Positions 45,826 through 54,543 of a stretch of 64,000 bases of DNA are shown in pieces. The translations under genes and the position numbers were made by a program. Numbering within the stretch: position 1 is the first letter of the stretch; each line of letters begins with the position of its first letter. Below the pieces are notes generated by a model that ran no database searches, was not told the DNA's origin, and saw only the letters and a program-made list of their open reading frames with translations. This DNA is from CALBPI01 sp039033995 (GTDB taxonomy: Bacteria > Pseudomonadota > Gammaproteobacteria > Steroidobacterales > Woeseiaceae), in assembly GCA_039033995.1 (NCBI GenBank), contig JBCCBP010000001.1, positions 124,001 through 188,000 of the forward strand, in the 5' to 3' direction.

Positions 45826-47700
45826 ATGATATCCACACTACGTGCATTGCTTGGTAACAACAGCCAGGGAACAGCAGAGTTTGACAAGCGCGCAAGTGAG
45901 CACAGCGCGATCATGGCGGCGTTGTCTCGATCGCAAGCCATCATCGAGTTTGAGCTCGACGGAACGATAATTACGGCCAACGAGAATTTCTTGAACACGA
46001 CGGGCTACTCGCTTGAAGAGATCGTCGGACAGCACCATCGAATATTCGTGGCCAAAGACTACGCGCGCAGCGCTAATTACCGCGACTTCTGGCAGCGACT
46101 CGGCCGAGGCGAATCGTGTTCCGGGGAATATCAGCGCTTCGATAAGCAAGGTCGGTCCGTGTGGATGCAGGCGAGTTACAACGCTGTTTTGGATGCCAAC
46201 GGTAAGACAACGAAGCTAATTAAGGTTGCATCGGATGTCACGGCGCAAAAAGAGAGATCGGTTGATCTACAAGGCAAGCTCGATGCGATTAACAAATCTG
46301 CTGCCGTGATCGAATTCAAAATGGATGGCATGATCATTACAGCGAATGATAATTTCCTTGATGCCATGGGTTACCGTCTGGATGAGGTCAAGGGTCGACA
46401 CCACAGCATGTTCGCTGACGATGAATATGCGGCCAGCGCCGAGTACCGAGCGTTTTGGGAAAAGTTGAATCGCGGTGAGTTTGATGCCGGCGAATATTTG
46501 CGGTTTGGCAAAGGTGGCAAGGAGGTTTGGATTCAAGCCACCTATAACCCGACTCTGAATGCTGCGGGCAACCCGACCAAAGTGGTTAAGTACGCGACCG
46601 ATGTGAGCGCCCAGCACGAAATGAAAAAGAACATCGCGAGCGTTCTCAAGGAAACCGCTGATGTGTTGTCCGGTGTCGCCGAAGGCGATTTGACACGCAA
46701 CATCACGAGTGAGTTTCCAGAGGAGTTCGTCGCATTAAAACACGCAACAAACGCAACCATTGATAAATTGAAGTCGGTGGTCAGCGGCATTAAGGGTAGC
46801 TCGAACAGCGTCAAGAATGGTGCTGCAGAAATCACGCAAGGCAATAACAGCTTAAGTGCTCGGACCGAGCAGCAAGCCTCCAGTCTCGAGGAAACGGCAT
46901 CGAGCATGGAGGAAATGACCAGTACCGTGAAGCAGAACGCAGACAATGCCAGTCAGGCCAACCAGCTGGCGATGACCGCGCGAAGCGAAGCAGAACAAGG
47001 TGGTGCAGTTGTCAATGATGCTGTTAAGGCGATGCAGGCTATCGCCGATTCCAGCCGGAAGATATCCGACATCATCGGCGTTATCGATGAAATCGCGTTC
47101 CAAACGAATTTGCTGGCGTTGAATGCTTCGGTTGAAGCGGCGCGCGCTGGTGATCAGGGTCGCGGTTTCGCCGTCGTCGCAAGCGAAGTTCGCAACCTCG
47201 CTGGACGCAGTGCAACCGCAGCACGCGAGATTAAGGACTTGATCGAGGATAGCGGTCGTAAGGTCGAAGAGGGTGCGTCACTGGTCAACAAGTCGGGTGA
47301 GTCGCTCGACTCGATTGTGAGCGGCGTCAAGAAGGTCACCGATATCGTCGGTGAAATTGCGGCGGCCAGCCAGGAACAGTCTGCGGGTATCAATGAAGTC
47401 AACAATGCCGTGATTCAGCTCGAAGAAGTCACGCAGCAGAATGCAGCTTTGGTCGAGCAAGCGGCTGCCGCAAGCCAGACAATGGGACAGCAAGCGGAAA
47501 CCCTTGCATCGCTGATTGGCTACTTCCGGGTTGGTGCGGAAGCCGCGATACCGTCATCAAACACACGGATGGCAGTGGAACGTCGATCATCGGCGCGACC
47601 TTGGACATCAACCGCTGCCGAAGCGCCGTCCGTATCGAACGACGCGCCGCCTCAGCGCGCGGTGGCCAACGGCAACGATCTTGAGTGGGAAGAGTTCTAG
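45826..47700 (+). CDS. Soluble methyl-accepting chemotaxis protein with two PAS domains
   Basis: A 624-residue receptor with no membrane segment. Two homologous PAS domains (about 28-140 and 150-262) share the patterns GTIITANENFL/GMIITANDNFL and GQHHRIF/GRHHSMF, typical of Aer2-like cytoplasmic redox or haem PAS proteins. A HAMP-like segment and the signalling domain follow, with tip IIGVIDEIAFQTNLLALNA. It ends EWEEF, again a CheR-docking pentapeptide type. The signalling halves of this and the NIT receptor are closely alike, suggesting duplication. Confidence 0.92.
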   Translation: MISTLRALLGNNSQGTAEFDKRASEHSAIMAALSRSQAIIEFELDGTIITANENFLNTTGYSLEEIVGQHHRIFVAKDYARSANYRDFWQRLGRGESCSGEYQRFDKQGRSVWMQASYNAVLDANGKTTKLIKVASDVTAQKERSVDLQGKLDAINKSAAVIEFKMDGMIITANDNFLDAMGYRLDEVKGRHHSMFADDEYAASAEYRAFWEKLNRGEFDAGEYLRFGKGGKEVWIQATYNPTLNAAGNPTKVVKYATDVSAQHEMKKNIASVLKETADVLSGVAEGDLTRNITSEFPEEFVALKHATNATIDKLKSVVSGIKGSSNSVKNGAAEITQGNNSLSARTEQQASSLEETASSMEEMTSTVKQNADNASQANQLAMTARSEAEQGGAVVNDAVKAMQAIADSSRKISDIIGVIDEIAFQTNLLALNASVEAARAGDQGRGFAVVASEVRNLAGRSATAAREIKDLIEDSGRKVEEGASLVNKSGESLDSIVSGVKKVTDIVGEIAAASQEQSAGINEVNNAVIQLEEVTQQNAALVEQAAAASQTMGQQAETLASLIGYFRVGAEAAIPSSNTRMAVERRSSARPWTSTAAEAPSVSNDAPPQRAVANGNDLEWEEF

Positions 47701-47708
47701 GAGTTGCA

Positions 47709-48047
47709 ATGACGGATACCAAAGACGACGCAGTGATGACACTGGCGGGCGAACTCACCATCAAGACGGTAGAGAGTCTGCAGGCAGACTTTGTGGCTCA
47801 GATTGAGAAGGAAACGCCGACGGTTGTCGACGCTAGTGACGTTTCCAGTATTGACACGGCGGCGTTACAACTATTGGTCGCGTTTGCGAACGAGCACGTG
47901 AACCAAGGCGGTAGTCTGCAATGGCAAGGCGTCTCCGATACGCTGCAAGAACAAGCGACCCGATTAGGACTGCACCAGATACTGGATTTTGATGCTGAAG
48001 CTACCGGCGCCACAACGGCGGGTGACAACCTGTTGCCGGTGTTTTGA
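47709..48047 (+). CDS. STAS-domain protein
   Basis: A 112-residue stand-alone STAS domain. VVDASDVSSIDTAALQLLVAF holds the Ser that is phosphorylated in anti-sigma antagonists of the SpoIIAA type. TAGGAG overlaps the preceding receptor's stop and is about seven bases before ATG 47709. Similar STAS genes sit in che operons of many proteobacteria. No anti-sigma kinase is encoded here, so a role in the chemotaxis complex is inferred from position only. Confidence 0.85.
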   Translation: MTDTKDDAVMTLAGELTIKTVESLQADFVAQIEKETPTVVDASDVSSIDTAALQLLVAFANEHVNQGGSLQWQGVSDTLQEQATRLGLHQILDFDAEATGATTAGDNLLPVF

Positions 48048-48052
48048 GTTTG

Positions 48053-48571
48053 ATGCAGAACCAGGACCCATCCGGTGCGGCGACTGAGTCGGAATCCGAG
48101 CGGCGTGCACCGCTGTCGGAGCCAGCGACTTTCCTCACGCTATGCGCGACGCAGCTGTCTGACGCGGTTGATGAAGCCAATGCCGGTGCGCGCGAACTTG
48201 TTGACGCCGCATTGGCGATGAGCGATCAAGCGACTGCACAGCCTATTGCTTTAGCATCCAACGATAGTGCTGCTGTCGCGGCACAGCTTGAGGCGGTTCG
48301 GCAGTCGGCCGAATCGATTGCGGTGGGGCTGCAGTGGTTGGATCGCTTCGACCAACGGCTGAGCCACTTGCAATCTCACCTGATGGAGCTCGCGACCGTG
48401 TTGCCGAACGATTTGGCGATGTCTACGCAACGCGAGTGGCGAGCGTTTCTCGACGCTGCGCGGCAGGTGTATACCACGGAAGCAGAGCGTCGTCATTTCG
48501 ATACGATCTATGGCGTCGCGACCAACACGGATGTCGAGGTCGAAGAGGCGACCGACATCATTCTCTTCTAA
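48053..48571 (+). CDS. CheZ-like helical protein (candidate CheY-P phosphatase)
   Basis: A 172-residue, almost entirely helical acidic protein. Its central motif LQWLDRFDQRLSHL contains Asp97 and Gln101 in a DxxxQ spacing, as in the active-site helix of CheZ (QDFQDLTGQ in E. coli). The C-terminus EEATDIILF is acidic-hydrophobic, like the CheY-binding tail of CheZ. It lies between the STAS gene and cheR. ATG 48053 is proposed; TTG 48044, overlapping the STAS stop, is an alternative. No overall similarity to E. coli CheZ can be claimed by eye. Confidence 0.65.
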   Translation: MQNQDPSGAATESESERRAPLSEPATFLTLCATQLSDAVDEANAGARELVDAALAMSDQATAQPIALASNDSAAVAAQLEAVRQSAESIAVGLQWLDRFDQRLSHLQSHLMELATVLPNDLAMSTQREWRAFLDAARQVYTTEAERRHFDTIYGVATNTDVEVEEATDIILF

Positions 48572-48590
48572 GTCAGGTGGTACAGCACAG

Positions 48591-49472
48591 ATGGTAACGC
48601 AGTCACAAGCCAATCAGCTGACCAGCGGTCGCAGCAAAGCGCAGGAGGGAGCCGATTCAATGAGCACAGCGGCATTGGATCGTGTGTGTAAGTTGGTCTA
48701 TGACAAGACGGGAATTGTCTTATCCAAGGCCAAGCATGACCTGATTCAGCGCCGCTTACGAATTCGTATGAAGGCCACGGGTGTCAGTTCGCTGGAGCAG
48801 TACATGGCTGCTATCGCAAAGCCAGGGTCTCCTGAAGAAGAGCAATTCTTTAACGTCATGACGACCAATCTGACGTCTTTCTTCCGCGAGTCCCACCATT
48901 TCGATTTTCTGGCCAATACGATCGTGCCTGAGATACAAGTGGCGAAACGGAATAGCGATCGCCGACTGCGTATTTGGTCGGCCGGTTGTTCCACCGGTGA
49001 GGAGCCCTATTCGATTGCAATCACGCTGCGTGAAACCATGTCCGACATCGATCGCTGGGATGCCAAAGTGCTGTGTACCGATCTCGATACCAGCGTCGTG
49101 CAAACGGCGAAGGCCGGTATCTACAAAGAGGATCGCTTGGATAAGATGCCATCACGTCAATTGCGGCAGTGGTTTGAAAAGCAATCGGGTGATCGCGAAA
49201 CGCACTATCGTGCGGTCGACGCATTGCGTGAGCTACTTGTGTTCAAGCCGTTAAACCTGATGCACCGCTGGCCAATGCGCGGCAAGTTCGATGTCATTTT
49301 TTGTCGGAATGTTGTGATCTATTTTGACAAGCCGACCCAGCGAAAGTTGATGGCTCGCTACTACGACGCACTTGAAGACGGTGGGTATTTGATCCTTGGG
49401 CATTCCGAGAGCCTGTTCAACGTATCCGATAGTTTCGACTTGCTTGGCCACACGGTCTACCGGAAAAAATGA
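48591..49472 (+). CDS. cheR: Chemotaxis methyltransferase CheR
   Basis: A 293-residue SAM-dependent glutamate methyltransferase. The N-terminal helical domain (TGIVLSKAKHDLIQRRL) precedes the SAM motif WSAGCSTGEEPYS and NVVIYFDKPTQRKL. It methylates receptor Glu residues and would dock on the EWQEF/EWEEF tails. An internal ATG at 48660 has a stronger Shine-Dalgarno (AGGAGG, 11 bases away) and may be the true start, leaving 270 residues. The stop overlaps cheD. Confidence 0.95.
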   Translation: MVTQSQANQLTSGRSKAQEGADSMSTAALDRVCKLVYDKTGIVLSKAKHDLIQRRLRIRMKATGVSSLEQYMAAIAKPGSPEEEQFFNVMTTNLTSFFRESHHFDFLANTIVPEIQVAKRNSDRRLRIWSAGCSTGEEPYSIAITLRETMSDIDRWDAKVLCTDLDTSVVQTAKAGIYKEDRLDKMPSRQLRQWFEKQSGDRETHYRAVDALRELLVFKPLNLMHRWPMRGKFDVIFCRNVVIYFDKPTQRKLMARYYDALEDGGYLILGHSESLFNVSDSFDLLGHTVYRKK

Positions 49473-50122
49473 TGATGTCCGGTTCAATGCAACCGGCGCG
49501 TTTGCCGGCAACGTTACCAGGGTTTGAGGGTCTGGCGAGAGCCTGGAACAACACCCACAATTTGTGCATGACGAAGATTCTGCCAGGTGAGTATTACGTC
49601 ACTACGCACGACGAGGTGATCACGACCGTACTGGGTTCGTGTATCTCGGCCTGTATTCGAGACCCGATGACCGGCACAGGTGGAATGAACCATTTCATGC
49701 TGCCCGGCGACACCACAAAGTCGCTGGAAAAGTGGGGTGGTGTTGATGCGTCGGCCACGCGCTATGGTGTGGCCGCGATGGAAAAGCTGATCAACGATAT
49801 TCTCAAGCAGGGCGCGCGCAAGAGCAGGCTCGAGGTGAAGCTTTTCGGCGGCGGACACGTGCTGGATATGAAATTGAATGCCGTCGGACAGCGCAACATT
49901 CAGTTCGCTCGTGACTTTGCCGCCACTGAAGGGCTGACAATTACATCGGAAGATCTGGGTGACGTGTTCCCGCGCAAAGTGAACTACTTTCCCAAAACGG
50001 GAAAAGTGATGGTACGGCGGCTACGTGCGCTGCAAAAACGTGTGATTGCGGATACCGAGAATCAATACGCAAATACGCTTACCAAGAAATCAGAGCCTGG
50101 CGATATCGAGTTGTTTGGATAG
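49469..50122 (+). CDS. cheD: Receptor glutamine deamidase CheD
   Basis: A 217-residue enzyme with catalytic Cys58 in VLGSCISACI and His75 in GGMNHFMLP. It deamidates receptor Gln residues and in other species binds CheC. Three consecutive ATGs start the frame, overlapping the cheR stop; the core begins only near residue 35. The C-terminus is typical, with RKVNYFPKTGKVMVRRL. Confidence 0.93.
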   Translation: MMMSGSMQPARLPATLPGFEGLARAWNNTHNLCMTKILPGEYYVTTHDEVITTVLGSCISACIRDPMTGTGGMNHFMLPGDTTKSLEKWGGVDASATRYGVAAMEKLINDILKQGARKSRLEVKLFGGGHVLDMKLNAVGQRNIQFARDFAATEGLTITSEDLGDVFPRKVNYFPKTGKVMVRRLRALQKRVIADTENQYANTLTKKSEPGDIELFG

Positions 50123-50126
50123 TTTT

Positions 50127-51197
50127 ATGAACACAATCAAAGTACTGGTCGTTGACGACTCTGCGTTAATGCGAAAATTGCTGACGGAGCTGCTTAACGC
50201 AGATCCCGGTATCGAAGTTGTTGGTGCGGCCATGGATGCGTACGTCGCGCGAGAAATGATCAAGCGCTTGAATCCGGACGTGCTGACTCTCGATGTCGAA
50301 ATGCCGAAAATGGATGGCATCAGTTTCCTGAGTAATCTGATGCGATTGCGACCGATGCCGGTCATCATGGTGTCGACGCTCACTGAAAAGGGAGCTGCTG
50401 TCACCTGTCAGGCATTGGAAATCGGCGCTGTGGATTTCGTTGAGAAACCCAAATTCGACGTTGCCCATGCGCTAGAGGACTACAGCGCCGAGATTATTAC
50501 GAAAGTGAAAGTTGCGGCGCGAGCACGAGTGGACAAACTGGTGCGGCCAACCAGTCCGCAGACGGGCGGTGCGCAACCGGTCGTTGCCAAGTTGAATTAC
50601 TCGACGACCGATAAGGTGATTGCCATCGGCGCCTCGACAGGCGGAACCGAGGCGATTAAGGACGTGCTGATGGGCTTGCCTCCCGATGTGCCGGGTATTG
50701 TTATCACACAACATATTCCGCCGGTATTCAGTCGGTCGTTCGCCGAGCGCATGAATCAAGTCACGCCATTGACCGTTCACGAGGCGGTGGACGGGCAGCA
50801 AATTCGTCCTGGGCATGCCTATGTCGCGCCCGGCGGCCTCCATCTGAGCGTGGTGCGCGATGGCGCGAAGTACGCTTGCCGAATCGATGACAGCGAACCG
50901 GTGAATCGGCACAAGCCATCGGTTGATGTGTTGTTTGAATCTGTCGCCAACGCCGTCGGCAACAATGCCGTCGGCGTTATTCTCACCGGTATGGGTAAAG
51001 ATGGCGCGCTGGGCCTGCGCTCGATGCGCGAAGCAGGTGCGAAGACGATTGCCCAGGACAAGGAATCTTGTGTCGTCTGGGGCATGCCACGGGCGGCGGT
51101 CGATGTCGGTGGCGCGGAGTCCGTCAAACCGCTGGGTGAAATCGCCGATGAGATTCAACACAAGCTGGCGTCACTCGACTGCGCGCGCGCCAGCTAA
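50127..51197 (+). CDS. cheB: Protein-glutamate methylesterase/deamidase CheB
   Basis: A 356-residue protein of receiver plus methylesterase domains. Phospho-acceptor Asp56 is in LTLDVEMPKMDG. The catalytic triad is Ser170 in IGASTGGTEAI, His196 in TQHIPPVF and Asp292 in GMGKDGA. Phosphorylation by CheA activates it. ATG 50127 is 4 bp after the cheD stop. Confidence 0.95.
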   Translation: MNTIKVLVVDDSALMRKLLTELLNADPGIEVVGAAMDAYVAREMIKRLNPDVLTLDVEMPKMDGISFLSNLMRLRPMPVIMVSTLTEKGAAVTCQALEIGAVDFVEKPKFDVAHALEDYSAEIITKVKVAARARVDKLVRPTSPQTGGAQPVVAKLNYSTTDKVIAIGASTGGTEAIKDVLMGLPPDVPGIVITQHIPPVFSRSFAERMNQVTPLTVHEAVDGQQIRPGHAYVAPGGLHLSVVRDGAKYACRIDDSEPVNRHKPSVDVLFESVANAVGNNAVGVILTGMGKDGALGLRSMREAGAKTIAQDKESCVVWGMPRAAVDVGGAESVKPLGEIADEIQHKLASLDCARAS

Positions 51198-51270
51198 TGG
51201 CCTGAGCGCCAGGTGTCAGTGATCCAGCGGATACCGCGACGGGTTCGAGTGGGTTTGCACGCCGGCACCC

Positions 51271-51297
51271 TAAAGCCTCCAGAGTTTTGGTCGCTAA
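51271..51297 (+). promoter_or_regulatory. FliA (sigma28)-type promoter of the second cheY
   Basis: TAAA, 15 bp, GTCGCTAA matches the sigma28 pattern TAAA-N15-GCCGATAA in 10 of 12 positions. The start codon of the next gene is 50 bp downstream. Confidence 0.5.
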
Positions 51298-51346
51298 CAG
51301 AACAAAATGTGCGGTCAGGCACACGTGTACCTCAATGGAGTGAACC

Positions 51347-51709
51347 ATGAACATTTTGATTGTTGATGACAGCGCCGCCATGCGGATGATGGTGCTGAGA
51401 ACGCTGCGACAGTCCGGATTCGATAGCAAGAGTGTCAAGCAAGCCGAAGATGGCGCCGATGCGCTTGAGAAAATCCGCGCGGACCAACCGGATCTCGTGA
51501 TCGCAGACTGGAACATGCCCAATATGACCGGTATTGAGCTTTTGCGCACACTGCGTGAAGAAGGCAACAAGGTCGATTTCGGTTTTCTGACGACGGAGTC
51601 GACGACCAAGATGCGTCAGACAGCCACTGAGGCTGGGGCCAAGTTCCTAGTTTCAAAACCGTTCACTGCTGAGGCCTTTGAGAAGGTGCTCGCGCTGCTC
51701 AATGGATAG
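51347..51709 (+). CDS. CheY-type response regulator, second copy
   Basis: A 120-residue receiver domain with Asp7-Asp8, phospho-acceptor Asp54 in IADWNMPNMTG and Lys104 in VSKPF. LTTES shows the Thr switch. The sequence NWNMPN and the pattern of helix alpha-4 are close to flagellar CheY proteins, perhaps more than the cheA-linked copy. A gene for a CheX-like protein follows 27 bp downstream. Confidence 0.9.
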   Translation: MNILIVDDSAAMRMMVLRTLRQSGFDSKSVKQAEDGADALEKIRADQPDLVIADWNMPNMTGIELLRTLREEGNKVDFGFLTTESTTKMRQTATEAGAKFLVSKPFTAEAFEKVLALLNG

Positions 51710-51736
51710 CAGCGGAAAACTGAGACGAGAAAAACT

Positions 51737-52207
51737 ATGAGCAAGCGTTACGTGGAACCCACTCCGGCGGCGATCGTCAGCCTATTGGAAATCATTTTCG
51801 GCGAAGGTGTTGTGGCCGAAAGTGTTGATGGTGCAGATCTGACAGGCGACTCCGCTGCCCGCTACATCGATACCAACGACAGCCTCGTGGCTGTCGCAGC
51901 GTGCGACGCAAAGTTTGTTTGTTATGCCGGGGCCGCACTGTCTATGGTACCCGCGCACGTGGCAGACGAGATGGCGGCGAGCGGTGACATCACACCTGCG
52001 ATCCAGGATAACTTCTACGAGTTCATGAACATCTGTTCAAAACTGATGATGTCCGACACCAGTGACCATCTGCGACTTTCGACCGTTGGAACGGCTAGCG
52101 AGGTATTCGCTGAGGCAGAGCCCCTAAACAGCGTGGCCACTCGGCATACGTTTAATGTGAGTCTGCCCGGGTACGGTCAGGGAAGCCTGAATTTTCTAGT
52201 CAGCTAA
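51737..52207 (+). CDS. CheX/CheC-like protein (candidate CheY-P phosphatase)
   Basis: A 156-residue protein, the normal length for CheX. The segment DNFYEFMNICSKLM holds Asp91, Glu95 and Asn98 in the DxxxExxN spacing found in the active helix of CheC/CheX/FliY phosphatases. Both flanks alternate strands and helices as in that fold, and the C-terminus ends LPGYGQGSLNFLVS. It shares an operon with a CheY, as do many CheX genes. Assignment rests on motif, size and context, not on a search. Confidence 0.65.
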   Translation: MSKRYVEPTPAAIVSLLEIIFGEGVVAESVDGADLTGDSAARYIDTNDSLVAVAACDAKFVCYAGAALSMVPAHVADEMAASGDITPAIQDNFYEFMNICSKLMMSDTSDHLRLSTVGTASEVFAEAEPLNSVATRHTFNVSLPGYGQGSLNFLVS

Positions 52208-52389
52208 GGCAGGCGCGCGTAACGCACGGCGTGTTTTCTAGGGCCTGAATAAGCTCAGACGGTCATACGAGACCATATTCTGTTGGTCTAGCGCAGCCTC
52301 TGTGCCCCCAATCCCCGATTCTCGAGCAAAGCTGGGAACGACTTGGCTTTGCGGTTAAGCTCTTACGGTACTCGACGTTGGGGAGTGTC

Positions 52390-54027
52390 GTGGTCAGGTT
52401 GGCCGAACAAAAGTCGTTCGCGCAACGTGTGACGTCCGAGACATTGCCGCCACTTTGCACGGTGATGTCGGTGAGCTATTTGCTGATGGCGGCCGCCCAT
52501 GTCGTGTTCTTACCGCCTGGCACGCCACGCTTGATCATGATTGGCATTGCGTTGGCAACCAGCGTCGTGGCATTTGTTGTCGGTCGTTGGTTGCAGGTCG
52601 CGCAGTCTCTGGAGATGTATGCCACTGCCGTCGTCGCTGCGCTCATCGGTCTCATTGTCCTGAACACCACACTGCACATGGGGTTGCTGCAGGACCCGAC
52701 GCAGACACCGTTGTTCGCGTTGACCATTGCGGCGTCCGGTTTTTTCATTGCTTCTTTGCCGCTATTGGCCGCGCTGATCGGGGTCATTCTGGGCATCTGG
52801 TGGTTCGTTTATGCATCGATCGGTGATTTGTCGATGCTCGAGAACTATCTGTTTCTGCTGGCGTTATCGAGTGCCGTTTCGTTGACCTTGAGTCTGGCAC
52901 GTATGCGCAATCTGCGCAGGCTCGAGGAGGCACGGCTGCGCGCCGCGCAGCAGCTGCAAATGGTTGGTCAGGATCGACGCATTTACCTGCAAGGCGTATT
53001 GCAGTCGCTGGAGCCCGGCTTGTGTGCCGTCGATAGCAATGGCTATGTGGCATTGGTCAATACGAACTTCGCGGCGTTGCTGGATTCCACGCCCGAAAGC
53101 CTGACTGGCCAGCGTCTGGCGGATGTTCCCGTCAACGAGGCATTGGTGCCGGCATTGAGCCGACGTCTGACAGCGCCGGTAGAAGTGGTTTTTGGCAACA
53201 ATCGAACGTTGCGGTTCAGCGAATCCAGGCTGCCATCCGAGAATGGCATCAAAGGCGGTCGCTTGATCCTCGCCACCGATATCTCGTCGCGAAAACATCT
53301 CGAGCAGGAACGCGAGCAGTTGTTGCGCTCTGCTCAGGAGGCACAGCGACTGGCGGCCCTGGGCACATCGGCCGGTCGTATGGCGCACGACTTCAATAAC
53401 CATCTGGCGATCATTAGTGGCAGTCTGGAAATGCTCGGTATCGAGTTGTCGGGTAATGCCCATGTGGATGCAGGACTGGAGGCGACGCGGCAGGCCGCAG
53501 CACTGACCCGGCAGCTGCAAGGCATGGCCAAAGAGCGGGACCATTCGCCTGAACGACTACATCTCGCGACGCTGATCGAAAATACGCTCACGCTGATTCG
53601 CGGTAGCGCACCGCGCGGTATTGAGCTGCAGAGCCGCATCGATGATGCCGATGTGTATGTCAGTGCCGACCCGCAGCAACTCGAGCAGGTGTTCGTCAAC
53701 CTGACGATGAATGCAGCCGAGTCCTATCAGGGTGCGGAAGGCACGGTCACGATTGTCGTAACATCAACGGTTAACCCGTCCAACAGTCAGGCGATCGCCG
53801 AGGTGCGGATCAGCGATGATGGCTGCGGCATTGACGCGGCCACGTACAACCGTCTCTACGAACCGTTTGTGACAACTAAAGGCCCGGGTCGTGGCCTCGG
53901 ACTATCCGCGAGCGTCGAGATTCTGAAGTCGATTGGCGGAACACTCGACGTGCGCTCCGCTGCCGGAACCGGTACGACGGTCGTCATGTTGCTGCCGACT
54001 TGTGAGGCGCCCGGTATCCGGGCTTAG
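52390..54027 (+). CDS. Membrane sensor histidine kinase (PAS-HisKA-HATPase)
   Basis: About 545 residues. The N-terminal 160 residues contain about five or six TM helices. A PAS domain follows (about 200-300, GLCAVDSNGYVALVN), then a dimerisation helix with His in GRMAHDFNNHLAII, and the ATPase (N-box VNLTMNAAES, G1 DDGCGI, G2 GRGLGLS). No receiver domain is attached and no unpaired regulator is adjacent, so it may be an orphan. The start is uncertain: GTG 52390, TTG 52378 or ATG 52465. Confidence 0.87.
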   Translation: MVRLAEQKSFAQRVTSETLPPLCTVMSVSYLLMAAAHVVFLPPGTPRLIMIGIALATSVVAFVVGRWLQVAQSLEMYATAVVAALIGLIVLNTTLHMGLLQDPTQTPLFALTIAASGFFIASLPLLAALIGVILGIWWFVYASIGDLSMLENYLFLLALSSAVSLTLSLARMRNLRRLEEARLRAAQQLQMVGQDRRIYLQGVLQSLEPGLCAVDSNGYVALVNTNFAALLDSTPESLTGQRLADVPVNEALVPALSRRLTAPVEVVFGNNRTLRFSESRLPSENGIKGGRLILATDISSRKHLEQEREQLLRSAQEAQRLAALGTSAGRMAHDFNNHLAIISGSLEMLGIELSGNAHVDAGLEATRQAAALTRQLQGMAKERDHSPERLHLATLIENTLTLIRGSAPRGIELQSRIDDADVYVSADPQQLEQVFVNLTMNAAESYQGAEGTVTIVVTSTVNPSNSQAIAEVRISDDGCGIDAATYNRLYEPFVTTKGPGRGLGLSASVEILKSIGGTLDVRSAAGTGTTVVMLLPTCEAPGIRA

Positions 54028-54039
54028 AGGGGCCGTCGA

Positions 54040-54543
54040 TTACGGTTGCGACTCAGCGATCATGTAGTCGATAGAACGATAAACTTCCTCGTCGCTCAGA
54101 CCGAGGTTGCCACCCTTCGCTGGCATGTAACCGGCGCTGCCCTGATAACCATTGATGGCATGCTCGCGCAGAATCTCCAGACCCTGTGCGACGCGTGGCT
54201 CCCACGCAGCGGCATCGCCCAGTCTTGGTGCGCCGCCGATACCATTGGTATGGCATGCGCCACACGCGTTGTTGTAGACCTGTGCACCGGTAAGTTCTGC
54301 CTTGACCGGCTCTGGTGCGGCTACCGTCTCGGCAATCGCGCTTTCGCCAGGCAGTGCGACCCGGCCCACCGGTGAAATGCGTGATTTGATCTGTTTCTGG
54401 TACTCAGCATCCTGACTGATGTACTGCTGTTGAGAGCCGGCGGACAAGTCGGCCGAGATCAGATAGATCAGCACTGAAATGCCGACCAGAATGGCAAGTA
54501 CGACCATGAACAAGTCGAAGAATTTTCTGTCTTGAGAACTCAA
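54040..54543 (-). CDS. Cytochrome c5-like membrane-anchored c-type cytochrome
   Basis: A 167-residue protein with an N-terminal signal-anchor (about 10-32). The C-terminal haem domain (about 85-165) has the CxxCH site CGACHTNGIGGAPRLGD and an axial Met in YMPAKGG. The layout fits cytochrome c5 family electron carriers feeding terminal oxidases. It converges with the histidine kinase 12 bp away and is divergent from ctaA. Confidence 0.9.
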   Translation of the reverse strand: MSSQDRKFFDLFMVVLAILVGISVLIYLISADLSAGSQQQYISQDAEYQKQIKSRISPVGRVALPGESAIAETVAAPEPVKAELTGAQVYNNACGACHTNGIGGAPRLGDAAAWEPRVAQGLEILREHAINGYQGSAGYMPAKGGNLGLSDEEVYRSIDYMIAESQP

